Source of the DNA: Promicromonospora sp. MEB111
GTDB lineage: Bacteria > Actinomycetota > Actinomycetes > Actinomycetales > Cellulomonadaceae
Length of the DNA: 64,000 nt
Assembly: GCF_030209445.1 (NCBI RefSeq)
Contig: NZ_JARVSD010000006.1
Location: 97,121-161,120, forward strand
Reading direction: 5' to 3'
Position numbers and translations under genes: made by a program. Below, piece after piece: positions 25,432-34,435 of this stretch; the stretch's first letter is position 1; each line of letters begins with the position of its first letter. The notes under the pieces are model-generated. The model was not told where the DNA came from, searched no databases, and was given only the letters and a program-made list of their open reading frames with translations.

Positions 25432-28400
25432 GTGCCCCCAGCTCATCCCCATCCGCGCAGGGCGGTGGCGGCGACCCTGTCGGTCGCCACCGTCCTCACC
25501 ACGGCCCTGTGGGCCGTGCCGTCGGCGGGGGCCGCACCCGCCGCCGACCCGACGCCGCCCGCCAGCCGGGACGAGGCGGCCGAGAAGGTCACCGACGAGG
25601 TGGCGAAGACGCTCGCCGAGGAGGTGCGCGCCGACTTCTGGGTACAGCTCGCCGACCGGCCGGACCTGGAGCCCGCCAAGGACATCGCCGACTGGGGCGC
25701 GCGCGGGCAGTACGTGTACGACGCCCTGGTCGAGAACGCCGAGGAGTCGCAGTCCGGCGTCATCGCCCAGCTCGAGGCCGCGGGTGTCGACTACCAGACG
25801 TTCTGGATCAGCAACGCGATCCACGTCCAGGACGGCACCGAGGCCCTCGCCGAACGTGTCGCCGCCAGCAGCGACGTCGCCCTCGTGCACGAGGAGATCG
25901 CGATGGAGCTGGTGGACCCGCCGACCGAGTCGGCGGACCCGACCGGACGCACGGCGGCCGGCGAGCGGGCCACGCAGGCCGCCGAGGCCGCGGAGGGCTC
26001 CGTCACCTGGGGCGTCGACGCCATGAACGCCGACGACGTCTGGGACCTCGGCTTCACCGGTGAGGGCATCACCGTGGCCGGGTTCGACACGGGCGTGGAC
26101 CTGGAGCATCCCGCGCTGCGGGCCACGTACCGCGGCACGCAGCCCGACGGCTCGGTCGAGAACGACTACAACTGGTTCGACCGTCCCGGCCTGTGCGGCG
26201 GCTCGCCGTGCGACCCGATCATCAACCAGGTGGGCGGCCACGGCACCCACACGATGGGCACGATGGTGGGCGACGACGGCGCGGACCACCAGATCGGCGT
26301 CGCGCCGGGCGCCCGGTGGATCGCGACCAACTGCGTGGACCGGTGCGCCAACTCGATGGAGCGTGCCGACTACCTGCGCAGCGCGCAGTGGCTCCTGGCG
26401 CCCACCCGTGCCGACGGCAGCGACCCCGACCCCGCGATGCGTCCGCACGTGGTGAACAACTCCTGGGGCATCCCGCAGTCGCAGGAGGAGACCCTCCCGT
26501 TCGCCGACTGGATGGCCGACGAGACCGAGGCGTGGGAGGCAGCCGGGATCTTCGGCGTCTGGGCCGCGGGCAACGAGGGCGAGCTGGGCTGCCAGTCCGG
26601 CCGGCTCCCCGCGCGCTACCCGCACACCTACTCGGTGGGCGCGTACGACGCCGCGGGCGACATCGCGTACTTCTCGTCACGCGGGCCGGGCACCGACGGC
26701 AAGATCAACCCGAACATCGCGGCGCCCGGCGTCGACGTGCTCTCGTCGCTCCCCGGCGGCGGCTACGGCGCGGGCTCCGGCACGTCGATGGCGGCCCCGC
26801 ACGTGGCCGGCGTCGTGGCGCTGCTGTGGAGCGCCGTGCCCAGCCTGGTCGGTGACATCGAGAGCACCAAGACCCTGCTGGACGGCACCGCGCACGACAC
26901 CGAGGACCTGACCTGCGGTGGCACCGCAGAGGACAACAACGTCTGGGGCGAGGGCAGGATCGACGCCCTCGCGCTCGTGCAGGAGGCCCTCGCGTCCGGC
27001 GGCGCCGGCACCCTGGCCGGTACGGTGACCGACACCGACGGCGAGCCCGTCGCGGGCGCCACCGTCGCCGCCGAGGGCCGCCACTCGCCTCGCACCGTCA
27101 CGGGCCGCGACGGCACCTACTCGATGAGCGTGATCGCGGGCGACTACGAGGTCACCACCAGCGCGTTCGGCTACCTGTCCGCCTCCGGGGAGGCGACGGT
27201 CGCCGTCGACGAGACGAGCACGCTCGACGCGACGCTCACCGCCGCGCCGCGGCACGACGTGACCGGCACCGTGGTGGACCCGGACGGCGCGCCCGTCCCG
27301 AACGCCGACGTGACCGTGGACGACACCCCGCTGGACCCGGTCCGGACGGGCGCCGACGGGACCTTCACCGTCCCGGCCGTCCCCGAGGGCGACTACACGC
27401 TCGACGTGCGCCCGAACGCCTGCCTGTCGCCCGCGACCACGGCGCTCGCGGTGGACGGCGCCGAGTCCCTCACCGTCACGGTCGACCGCGTGGTCGACCT
27501 CGGCGGGTACACCTGCGCGGTGTCCGAGGGCGAGTACCGCCGGGGCACCGACCGGGTCGAGATCACGGACGGCGTGTGGGTCGACGTGGCCCTGCCGTTC
27601 CCGATCGCCTTCTACAACGGCACGCACGAGACCCTCAACATCGGCCAGCGCGGCGTCATCACGACCAGCGCCTCGGACACGGCGGGGCCGGGCAGCGGCG
27701 GGGCGGCGATCTTCCCGTTCTGGATCAGCCGGCCGCTGACGATCGACGAGCAGGGCGGCGTCTACACGGGCACGACCACCGTCGACGGCCAGGACGCGTT
27801 CGTGGTCGAGTACCGGAACGTCCAGGCCGAGGCCGTCGACAACGTCACCACGGCCCGGATCAGCTTCTCGGTCACGATCACGCGCTCCGGCACGGTGATC
27901 ATCGCCTACGGCGACGGCGTGGGGGAGAACGGTCCGCTCAGCGCGGGCTCGACCGCCACCACCGGCATCCAGGGCTGGGCGGGCGTGGACGGCATCCGGT
28001 TCTCGCAGGACGCCCCCGTGCTGCGCGACGGGATGGTCGTCACCTACGACCTGCCCGACTTCGGCTACCTGGACGCCACCGTCGTCGACGAGAACGACGG
28101 GCTGCCGGTCGAGGGCGCAGACGTCGACTTCGTCCGGGACGGTCGCCTCGTGGAGAGCGTCGTGACGAACGGGACCGGGCTGGTGCACCGCCAGCTCCCG
28201 ACCGGCGACTACACGATGACGGTCTCCGCGCCGGACTACGGCATGCGGTCCTACGAGTTCTCGCTCGACGAGCTGTACGACGCGGCCGAGGTCGACGCGC
28301 GCCTCGCCACCGGCATCGCCGACCTGGCCGCCGACGGCCTGGACACGGTGCTCGGCACCGACCAGCACGGCAAGGGTTCGCTGACGCTGACCAACACCGG

Positions 28401-31400
28401 CTCGGCCCCGGTCACGTTCGACCTGGCCGAGGTGGGCCGCCACCCCGAGCTGGACGCGACCGGCGCGACCACGAGCACCCTGACGGGCACCGCGAGCAGC
28501 ATCGACCTGGCCGCCTGGGAGGCCGGCGCCTCGGGGCGGCACACGGCGTCGAACGCGGACGGCGGCGCCGGGAAGGAGGGCGGGACGGGCGACACGGCCG
28601 CCGACACGCTCGCCACGGACACGCTCGCCGGCGGCGACGTGATCACCCGGTTCAAGCCCGCCGGGAACGGTGAGGGCGAGCCGTCCGGCCTCGGCTACGA
28701 CGGCGACGTGTGGGTCCACGACTACGACGCGAGGACCAACACGGCCTTCACCGTCACGGGCAAGAAGGCCGGCAAGACGTTCGCGGCCGACTGGAACGCG
28801 GACTACCGAGCCTTCGACATGGCCTTCGACACGCTGACCGGCGACATGTGCCAGATGGAGGACAGCCCGGCCAGCTACATCCACTGCTTCGACACCGAGA
28901 CCGGCGAGAAGACGCGGGAGATCAAGGGCGACTGGTCCACCCTGCAGCTGACAGGTCTCGCCTACGACGCCGGCCGGGACGTGTTCTACGTGGGCGGCCG
29001 GGTCAACGGCATGATCGGCACGGTGGCCGGCACCTCGCACGAGACGCCGGGCGCGCTGCTGTCCTTCTGTGCGCCGCCCCTGCCCCAGGTCATGGGCCTG
29101 GCGTACAACGAGGCGTCCGACACCATCTGGTACACCGACCGCTCCAGCGGGCGCAGCCGGCTGCTCCAGGTGGACCCGGCGGACTGCTCGCTGGTCAACG
29201 CCTGGTGGTTCCCCGGTGCCCGGCCGTACCAGGGCGGCGGTCTCGCCACCGACGTCAGCGGTGCCCTGTGGGCCACCGACCAGATGTCGGACGAGGTGCT
29301 GCTCGTCGACGTCGAGGACGACCAGGTCACCGACCTGCCGTGGCTGTCCCTGTCCACCACCCGCGGCACGCTCGCACCGGGGGAGTCGACCACCGTCGAC
29401 GTCTCCGTCTCCACCGAGGGCGTCGAGCCCGGGACGCTCGCCGCGAACATCGTGGTGCGGTCCGACGCGGGCCGGCAGTCCAAGGAGTACGTGCCCGTCA
29501 CCGTGACGGCCACCGGGTACCAGGTGGCCGTGAACGCGGGCGGGCCGGACGTCACCGACGGCGCGGGCTTCGCCTGGTCGGCCGACCGGGCCCACCGCGA
29601 CGGCGGCTGGGGCTACGAGGGCCGGACCAGGACCGTCTCCACCCGCTCGGCCATCGCCGGCACCTCGGACGACGCGCTGTTCCAGACCCAGCGCACGCCG
29701 CAGCGCCGGGACCTGACCTACGTGTTCGACGACGCCCCGGCCGGCACGTACCGGGTCGACCTCGGGTTCGCGGAGATCGAGCGGGCGGCACGCGGCAAGC
29801 GCGTGTTCGACGTGCTCGTCGACGGGTCCCTGACGCACTACGCCTACGACCCGGCGGGCACCGCCGGCCAGCGGACGGCGGACGTGCGCACCGCCGTCGT
29901 CGAGCACGACGGCGGCCCGCTGACCGTCGAGCTGCGGGGGACCAACGGCCTGCGGTCCCCGAGCGTCGCGTCGCTGCTGGTGACGCTCGACCCGCGCGAG
30001 GCGGAGGCACCCGAGGAGCCGGCCGAGCCGGAGCAGCCGGAGGACGTCCCGGTGGCACCCGCCGGCCGCACCTACGAGGAGAAGGTCACCACCGGCCTGT
30101 ACCGGGAGGGCACGGTGCAGGCTCCGTGGACCGGCACCAGCGGGTGCGGACCGCTCTTCTTCACTTTCGACTTCCCCTTCTACGACACCACGTGGGACGG
30201 GGTGTGCGTGTCGCCCGCCGGCATGCTCACCTTCGACCGCGCGCGCAGCAGCTGGGGGAACACCGACCTGCCGTCGTCGGCCCCGGTCGACGCCCTCTAC
30301 CCGTTCTGGGACGACCTGGAGGTCGACGACGCGGCGGGCATCTACCTCGGCGTGACCGAGGTGGACGGCCTGGACGCGCAGGTCATCGAGTACCGCGACG
30401 TGACCTTCCAGAACGCCCCCGGGGAACGGGTCAGCTTCTCGGTCACCCTCGTCGCGGACGGCCGCATCCAGATCGGCTACGGGGACGGCGTCGGCGGCGA
30501 GAACCCGCTGACCAAGGGCTCCTCGGCGACGATCGGGGTGGAGAGCCTGACCGGGGCGCACCAGGTCTGGTCCTACGAGCAGCCCAGGCTGACCGCGGGC
30601 ACGGGCCTGGAGTACACCCTGCCGGCGTCGGGCACGATCGAGGGAGCGGTCACCGACGCGAACGACGGCAAGCCGGTCGCGGGCGCCGTCGTCACGCTCA
30701 CCGCGCCGGACGGCGGCACCCGGACGATCACCACCACCAGGGAGGGGCTCTGGAAGGCCCAGGCCGTGCTCGGTGAGAGCACGGTCGAGGTCTGGTCGCC
30801 GAACTACGTGGCCGCCACCGGCACGGTGACCCTCGGCGAGCGCGGCCAGGCCGGGACGCTGGACACCGAGCTGGCCACGGGCGTGGCCGAGGTCTCGGGC
30901 GACGAGCTCGACTGGCTCCTCGGCCCGGACCAGACCGCGACCGCCGAGGTGAAGGTGACCAACACCGGCTCGGCGCCGTTGAAGGTCTCGTTCACGGAGC
31001 AGGAGCGCGGGCAGGGCGGGGCCGCGGACCTGCCCTGGCTGGCGCTCGCCGGCCCTGCGCTGGAGGGCCCGACGGTGCTCGCGATCGGCGAGTCGACGAC
31101 GGTCAGGGCGACGGTGGACACCTCGGGGACGACGCCGGGTGAGCTCACCGGCGACGTCCTGGTGGCGTCCGACGCCGGCCGCGTACCGGAGCGGGTGCTG
31201 CCCGTCACCCTGGGGTCGTCGGCCTACTGGCTGGGCGTCGACGTGGGCGGCCGGGGCCTCACGGGGGCCGACGGGACCGTCTGGTCCGCCGACCAGGCCT
31301 TCGACGCCAGGCGGCACAGCGCGACGTGGGGGTATGTCGGCGGCAAGGCACGGTCCACGCGGGCCGACATCGCGGGCACGGTGGACGACCAGCTCTTCCG

Positions 31401-31713
31401 TACCCAGCGGACCGGCCCCACGTTCTCCTACGTGTTCGAGGACGTGCCCGCCGGCACCTACCGCGTCGGCCTCGGCTTCGCCGAGCTCGACCGGGTCCCG
31501 GTCGGAGGGCGCGCGTTCGACGTGCTGGTGGACGGCGAGGCGGTGCTCTACGAGCACGACGTGCAGGCCTCGGTGGGCAGGCTCGCCGCCGACACGCACA
31601 CCGCCACCGTTGCGCACCCCGGCGGCGACCTGACGGTCGAGCTGGTCGGCGAGCTCGGTGACGGTGACCCGGTGCTCAGCTCGCTCACGGTGCGGGAGGA
31701 TCCGCGCGGCTGA
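25432..31713 (+). CDS. Giant secreted S8 subtilase with duplicated C-terminal adhesive domains
   Basis: 2,093 residues from GTG 25432 (GGAG five bases ahead; GTG 25426 also possible). Signal peptide about 1-35, then a propeptide to about 150. The S8 domain carries D219 (VAGFDTGVD), H270 (GGHGTHTMG) and S452 (GSGTSMAAPHVAG). Carboxypeptidase-regulatory-like Ig repeats follow (about 525-685). A unit made of a beta domain, another regulatory-like repeat, an NTGSAPV strand domain and a malectin-like domain then occurs twice (bases 27502-29996 and 30061-31710). Copy 1 carries an inserted propeller-like segment (about 28640-29340) with YDGDVWVHDYD and GLAYDAGRDVFYVGG. It degrades proteins outside the cell; malectin-like domains suggest attachment to carbohydrate. 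A 19-bp terminator follows. Confidence 0.93.
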   Translation: MPPAHPHPRRAVAATLSVATVLTTALWAVPSAGAAPAADPTPPASRDEAAEKVTDEVAKTLAEEVRADFWVQLADRPDLEPAKDIADWGARGQYVYDALVENAEESQSGVIAQLEAAGVDYQTFWISNAIHVQDGTEALAERVAASSDVALVHEEIAMELVDPPTESADPTGRTAAGERATQAAEAAEGSVTWGVDAMNADDVWDLGFTGEGITVAGFDTGVDLEHPALRATYRGTQPDGSVENDYNWFDRPGLCGGSPCDPIINQVGGHGTHTMGTMVGDDGADHQIGVAPGARWIATNCVDRCANSMERADYLRSAQWLLAPTRADGSDPDPAMRPHVVNNSWGIPQSQEETLPFADWMADETEAWEAAGIFGVWAAGNEGELGCQSGRLPARYPHTYSVGAYDAAGDIAYFSSRGPGTDGKINPNIAAPGVDVLSSLPGGGYGAGSGTSMAAPHVAGVVALLWSAVPSLVGDIESTKTLLDGTAHDTEDLTCGGTAEDNNVWGEGRIDALALVQEALASGGAGTLAGTVTDTDGEPVAGATVAAEGRHSPRTVTGRDGTYSMSVIAGDYEVTTSAFGYLSASGEATVAVDETSTLDATLTAAPRHDVTGTVVDPDGAPVPNADVTVDDTPLDPVRTGADGTFTVPAVPEGDYTLDVRPNACLSPATTALAVDGAESLTVTVDRVVDLGGYTCAVSEGEYRRGTDRVEITDGVWVDVALPFPIAFYNGTHETLNIGQRGVITTSASDTAGPGSGGAAIFPFWISRPLTIDEQGGVYTGTTTVDGQDAFVVEYRNVQAEAVDNVTTARISFSVTITRSGTVIIAYGDGVGENGPLSAGSTATTGIQGWAGVDGIRFSQDAPVLRDGMVVTYDLPDFGYLDATVVDENDGLPVEGADVDFVRDGRLVESVVTNGTGLVHRQLPTGDYTMTVSAPDYGMRSYEFSLDELYDAAEVDARLATGIADLAADGLDTVLGTDQHGKGSLTLTNTGSAPVTFDLAEVGRHPELDATGATTSTLTGTASSIDLAAWEAGASGRHTASNADGGAGKEGGTGDTAADTLATDTLAGGDVITRFKPAGNGEGEPSGLGYDGDVWVHDYDARTNTAFTVTGKKAGKTFAADWNADYRAFDMAFDTLTGDMCQMEDSPASYIHCFDTETGEKTREIKGDWSTLQLTGLAYDAGRDVFYVGGRVNGMIGTVAGTSHETPGALLSFCAPPLPQVMGLAYNEASDTIWYTDRSSGRSRLLQVDPADCSLVNAWWFPGARPYQGGGLATDVSGALWATDQMSDEVLLVDVEDDQVTDLPWLSLSTTRGTLAPGESTTVDVSVSTEGVEPGTLAANIVVRSDAGRQSKEYVPVTVTATGYQVAVNAGGPDVTDGAGFAWSADRAHRDGGWGYEGRTRTVSTRSAIAGTSDDALFQTQRTPQRRDLTYVFDDAPAGTYRVDLGFAEIERAARGKRVFDVLVDGSLTHYAYDPAGTAGQRTADVRTAVVEHDGGPLTVELRGTNGLRSPSVASLLVTLDPREAEAPEEPAEPEQPEDVPVAPAGRTYEEKVTTGLYREGTVQAPWTGTSGCGPLFFTFDFPFYDTTWDGVCVSPAGMLTFDRARSSWGNTDLPSSAPVDALYPFWDDLEVDDAAGIYLGVTEVDGLDAQVIEYRDVTFQNAPGERVSFSVTLVADGRIQIGYGDGVGGENPLTKGSSATIGVESLTGAHQVWSYEQPRLTAGTGLEYTLPASGTIEGAVTDANDGKPVAGAVVTLTAPDGGTRTITTTREGLWKAQAVLGESTVEVWSPNYVAATGTVTLGERGQAGTLDTELATGVAEVSGDELDWLLGPDQTATAEVKVTNTGSAPLKVSFTEQERGQGGAADLPWLALAGPALEGPTVLAIGESTTVRATVDTSGTTPGELTGDVLVASDAGRVPERVLPVTLGSSAYWLGVDVGGRGLTGADGTVWSADQAFDARRHSATWGYVGGKARSTRADIAGTVDDQLFRTQRTGPTFSYVFEDVPAGTYRVGLGFAELDRVPVGGRAFDVLVDGEAVLYEHDVQASVGRLAADTHTATVAHPGGDLTVELVGELGDGDPVLSSLTVREDPRG

Positions 31714-31720
31714 TCAACGG

Positions 31721-31760
31721 CCTGAGGCAGGTCCCGCCCCCGGGCGGGACCTGCCTCAGG
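31721..31760. terminator. 19-bp perfect terminator hairpin after the subtilase
   Basis: Arms 31721-31739 and 31742-31760 are exact complements (CCTGAGGCAGGTCCCGCCC and its partner); the tip would open to a small loop. It lies between the subtilase stop and the convergent 149-residue gene, so it can work on both strands. Confidence 0.9.
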
Positions 31761-31767
31761 TGCTGAC

Positions 31768-32217
31768 TCATCGGGTCGAGGGCGCGCCCGCGCTGAACGA
31801 CGCGACGAACCGGGCGACGAGCTCGCGCAGCTCGGACCGTTCGTGCACCTGGCGCCCCAGGAGCAGGGCCGCCTCCTCGCGGTGGTGCTCGGGGCAGTAC
31901 GCCCGGACCTCCGCGGCCTCGAAGAGGTCCCACGACGGCATCATGTTGGACAGCCGGCCGGCGCGCACGAACGCCGTCGCGGGGGCGAGGTCGTCGAAGA
32001 ACGCCCACCGGTCCGTGAGGTCGACCGCGGCCCCGCGGCAGATGCGGACCTCGGCGGTCTCCAGCGCCCCGGGCAGGGCAGGCTGGTCGACGACGGCCGC
32101 GTATTCTCCGCCGCCCCCGCCCGTCCGGGCGTACCAGCCGTCGGCGACGTCCTCGCCGTAGGCGCGGCAGACGGGCGTCAGGAGATCGCCGTCGGGTGCG
32201 GTGGTGGTGAGTTGCAT
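31768..32217 (-). CDS. Small protein of unknown function
   Basis: 149 residues; ATG 32217 with GAAGGAG six bases ahead supports the start. No signal peptide or membrane segment. Features seen are a Gly run (GGGGGEYAAVV, about 33-43), a Cys in EVRICRG, and SNMMPSWDLFEAAEVRAYCPEHHREEAALLLGRQVHERSELRELVARFV, which reads as amphipathic helices. A Cys-Pro-x-His-His stretch could bind metal, but no family is recognised. It converges on the subtilase and shares a 7-bp-distant terminator with it. Confidence 0.7.
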   Translation of the reverse strand: MQLTTTAPDGDLLTPVCRAYGEDVADGWYARTGGGGGEYAAVVDQPALPGALETAEVRICRGAAVDLTDRWAFFDDLAPATAFVRAGRLSNMMPSWDLFEAAEVRAYCPEHHREEAALLLGRQVHERSELRELVARFVASFSAGAPSTR

Positions 32218-32275
32218 ATCGCTCCTTCACATAGCATTGCCCGGGTTTCTCCTCGCGGAGTTCCGGGTGGAAGTT

Positions 32276-32291
32276 CCATGCAAAAACATGG
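32276..32291. promoter_or_regulatory. Short inverted repeat upstream of the 149-residue gene
   Basis: CCATG-CAAAAA-CATGG, perfect 5-bp arms, in a locally AT-rich gap about 60 bp ahead of the minus-strand start at 32217. It may be part of a promoter/operator; weak on its own. Confidence 0.3.
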
Positions 32292-32368
32292 AGTCCTGGT
32301 CATTTTTCACCCTGCGTGCGGAGCGATATGGGGGGTGCTTCGCCGGGGTTCGATCGGGGTTGTGCGGC

Positions 32369-32845
32369 CTATCCGGCGGCCATGGCCGCCGGTCCGAAGC
32401 GGGCCCAGTCGACGGATGAATCCAGCATCCTGGTCAGCCCGATTCGATTGACGGGTATTTTCTCGTCCTGGATCAGATCCTCCAGTTCTTTGTCCCAGGT
32501 ATCGGTCGTCGCCACCACGAGTCGGGTCGTGAACGGGGCCTTGTTCGACGCCGCGAGGAATGCGGCGACATCCGGCCTCGACAAAGGCCGTGCCGGATCG
32601 TGGAATGCGCACCGCACGGCCACCAGGTTCTCTGTGTCCTGCTCGCGCGCGACCAGGCTGATCCCGTTGCCAGGGCCCTCGTGGCCGGGCCATTCGTCCC
32701 ATGACCACACCGTGTCGAACGCGCCGGCCCACTCCGCGTCGGAGCGCAGGAATGCCTTCATCAATTCCTCGAACTTCTCGTCCCGGTCGGTCTCCGACTC
32801 CGACCTGAGCAGGTAGTCGTCGAGGAGGTCCTCAAGTGCGGTCAT
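32369..32845 (-). CDS. Orphan restriction-endonuclease-like domain with lost active site
   Basis: 158 residues. The protein matches in order the N-terminal nuclease domain found on large LlaGI/type-ISP-like DEAD/DEAH helicase-nucleases: LEDLLDDYL, KFEELMKAFL, WSWDEWPGHEGPGNGISLVAREQDT, a core strand VAVRCAF, NKAPFTTRLVVATTDTWDKELEDL and VNRIGL...VDWARF. In that family the core reads GID...xxQCKF, a PD-(D/E)XK site. Here the Asp is S63 and the Lys is A80, so cleavage is not expected. The frame stops right after this domain, and no helicase or methylase follows. It may be a relic of a defence gene or a repurposed DNA-binding domain. The surrounding DNA is noticeably AT-richer than the rest, which suggests transfer. 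Family match is from memory of the motif order. Confidence 0.65.
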   Translation of the reverse strand: MTALEDLLDDYLLRSESETDRDEKFEELMKAFLRSDAEWAGAFDTVWSWDEWPGHEGPGNGISLVAREQDTENLVAVRCAFHDPARPLSRPDVAAFLAASNKAPFTTRLVVATTDTWDKELEDLIQDEKIPVNRIGLTRMLDSSVDWARFGPAAMAAG

Positions 32846-32924
32846 GCGGTCATTCTGTCAAGGGTGCTGCGTAACCGCTCTCCGGGCAGCGGTAGTTCAC
32901 GAGGCGTTTACCGGGACGCGCGGA

Positions 32925-32962
32925 GACGGGCGGCGTCGCGCTGTCGCGCGGCGCCGCCCGTC
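32925..32962 (-). terminator. Terminator of the padR gene
   Basis: 11-bp perfect arms GACGGGCGGCG (32925-32935) and CGCCGCCCGTC (32952-32962), with a loop that can itself pair (CGCG/CGCG), 12 bp past the PadR stop. Confidence 0.7.
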
Positions 32963-32974
32963 GGGGTGTGCGGG

Positions 32975-33709
32975 TCAGCGGTCCTGGGCGGGCGCCTCTC
33001 CGGCGAGGGTCAGGTAGACGTCGCGGCGGGCCTTGTCGAGCACCGCCGTGACGGTGGCCACCTGATCGGTGGTGCCGGTGCGGGCGACCTGTTCGACGGC
33101 GTCGGCCAGCGCGCGCAGCTCGTGCCGCAGCTGGCGTCCGTGACCGTGGCCGACCTGCTCCCAGGGGGTGCCGAGCTCGTCCTTGTGCTGCTCGACGTAG
33201 GCGGTGCCCTCGTCGGTCAGCGTGGCGAGCTTGCGGCCGCGGTCCTCGGTGAGGGCCACGAGGCCCTCGTCGGCGAGCAGGGACAGCGCGGGGTAGACCG
33301 CGCCGGCGCTGGGGCGCCAGCGGCCGTCGGTCCGCTCCGCCAGCTCGCTGATGATCTGGTAGCCGTGCATCGGCTGCTCCGCCAGGAGCAGCAGGATCGC
33401 GGCGCGGATCTCGCCGCGGCCGGCGCGGCGCGGGCCGCGGGGGCCTCGTCGTCCGCCCTCGTGGTGGCCGCCGTGCGGTCCGCGCGGGCCGAAGCCGCCA
33501 CGCCCGGGGCGCTGGCCCCGGGTGCCGCGCTCGTCGGCGTCGTCGCGGTAGTCGCGGTCGTCCGGCAGGCCGGGCCCGCCGGCCATCGCGAACGCGGGGC
33601 CGAAACCCGGGCCGAGGCCGTCGAACCTGGGACGGTCGAACGAGGGCAGGAAGCCGCGGCCGCGGCCGCGCCGTCCGGGGTCCTGGGGGTTGTTGTCGTG
33701 GGTACGCAT
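32975..33709 (-). CDS. PadR-family transcriptional regulator with Gly/Arg-rich N-terminal extension
   Basis: 244 residues; ATG 33709 with GGAG ahead. Residues about 1-98 are low-complexity (GRRGRGRGFLPSFDRPRFDG, GGRRGPRGPRRAGRG) and probably disordered. Residues about 99-180 are the PadR winged helix (IRAAILLLLAEQPMHGYQIISELAERTDGRWRPSAGAVYPALSLLADEGLV). A helical C-terminal dimerisation arm follows (VEQHKDELG...LADAVEQVART). PadR proteins repress transporter or stress genes and often themselves. The likely operator is the tandem AAAGATAGATC/AAAGATATATC at 33816-33837. The only other gene facing it is the DUF385-type gene at 33929. Confidence 0.92.
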   Translation of the reverse strand: MRTHDNNPQDPGRRGRGRGFLPSFDRPRFDGLGPGFGPAFAMAGGPGLPDDRDYRDDADERGTRGQRPGRGGFGPRGPHGGHHEGGRRGPRGPRRAGRGEIRAAILLLLAEQPMHGYQIISELAERTDGRWRPSAGAVYPALSLLADEGLVALTEDRGRKLATLTDEGTAYVEQHKDELGTPWEQVGHGHGRQLRHELRALADAVEQVARTGTTDQVATVTAVLDKARRDVYLTLAGEAPAQDR

Positions 33710-33815
33710 GGTGTGTCTCCTACGTGTCGCGGCGGGGCGAGGCGGTGCGCGATCGCGCACTACGGCGTCTCGTCAGACCCGCCGATCGGGAACGTTGCCG
33801 CTCGACCGACGCTCT

Positions 33816-33837
33816 AAAGATAGATCAAAGATATATC
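33816..33837. promoter_or_regulatory. Candidate PadR operator/promoter
   Basis: Two direct 11-bp repeats, AAAGATAGATC and AAAGATATATC (10 of 11 identical), the second containing the palindrome GATATATC. It is a strikingly AT-rich island in the padR-DUF385 divergent region. PadR-type operators are commonly ATAT-rich palindromes. Confidence 0.6.
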
Positions 33838-33928
33838 GTTACGCAACCCCCGGCTCTCGACGCCGGCTGACCTGGTGCGGGACCACAACCGGCGGAATGC
33901 CCTCGGTTCCGCTCGCGTTGCCCCGGGC

Positions 33929-34339
33929 ATGGACTTCAACCAGCAGATCGTCGACACCTTCCGCGCCAACGGCGGCGAGGTCAACGAGCCCGTGCGGTTC
34001 GGCAAGGGGCTCGTGCTCGTGCACGTGCCGAGGAAGGACGGCAGCGTGCGGATCGCCCCGCTCGCCGCGATCCAGGACGACGGCGTCCGGTACGTGGTCG
34101 GGAGCGCCGGCGGCTCGCCCAGGAACCCGGCGTGGGTCTACGGGCTGCGGCGCGCCGAGGAGGTCGACGTCGAGGTGCCGGGTGAGCCGGTCGTGACCGT
34201 CCGGGCGAAGGTCGAGGAGCTGGCGGGCGAGGAGCGCGACACGATGTGGGCTCGCTTCAAGGGGTTCTCGAGCGGTTTCGCCGACTACGAGAAGACGGCG
34301 GAAGGGCGCGTCTTCCCGATCTTCCGGCTGATCGGCTGA
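33929..34339 (+). CDS. DUF385/deazaflavin-dependent nitroreductase family protein
   Basis: 136 residues from ATG 33929 (weak ribosome site; an ATG-like start at 33875 would add 18 unlikely residues). A small split-barrel is indicated by DGSVRIAPLAAIQDDGVRYVVGSAGGSPRNPAWVYGLRR, VDVEVPGEPVVTVRAKVEELAGEERDTMW and the terminal GRVFPIFRLIG, all characteristic of Ddn/PF04075-like proteins that bind F420. The role is probably an F420H2-dependent reductase of quinones or xenobiotics. It lies divergent from padR and may be its target. Confidence 0.85.
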   Translation: MDFNQQIVDTFRANGGEVNEPVRFGKGLVLVHVPRKDGSVRIAPLAAIQDDGVRYVVGSAGGSPRNPAWVYGLRRAEEVDVEVPGEPVVTVRAKVEELAGEERDTMWARFKGFSSGFADYEKTAEGRVFPIFRLIG

Positions 34340-34435
34340 CCCGCCGCCCTGGGCTGTCCCTTGGACCAGCCAAATCGCGACTAATCCGCTTGGATGGGTG
34401 AATATCCCCGATCCGACGTCAAGGAGACCCGCGCG

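Noticed and set aside
22663..26625. 1,320-codon minus-strand frame across GH2 and the subtilase start
   Set aside because: It covers the promoter block and two plus-strand genes with clear active sites; no family pattern in its own translation.
26677..31617. 1,646-codon open frame on the minus strand opposite the subtilase
   Set aside because: Composition (Val/Arg/Gly/His-rich, no domain repeats) is that of a complementary-strand shadow; the plus frame carries the catalytic triad and signal peptide.
31731..31750. GTCCC...GGGAC as a third DevR box
   Set aside because: The arms are in the reverse order and belong to the 19-bp terminator after the subtilase.
32846..32866. TTGACA -35 box ahead of the orphan nuclease-domain gene
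   Set aside because: It lies only 15 bases before the ATG, so a matching -10 would fall inside the gene; no promoter was called.
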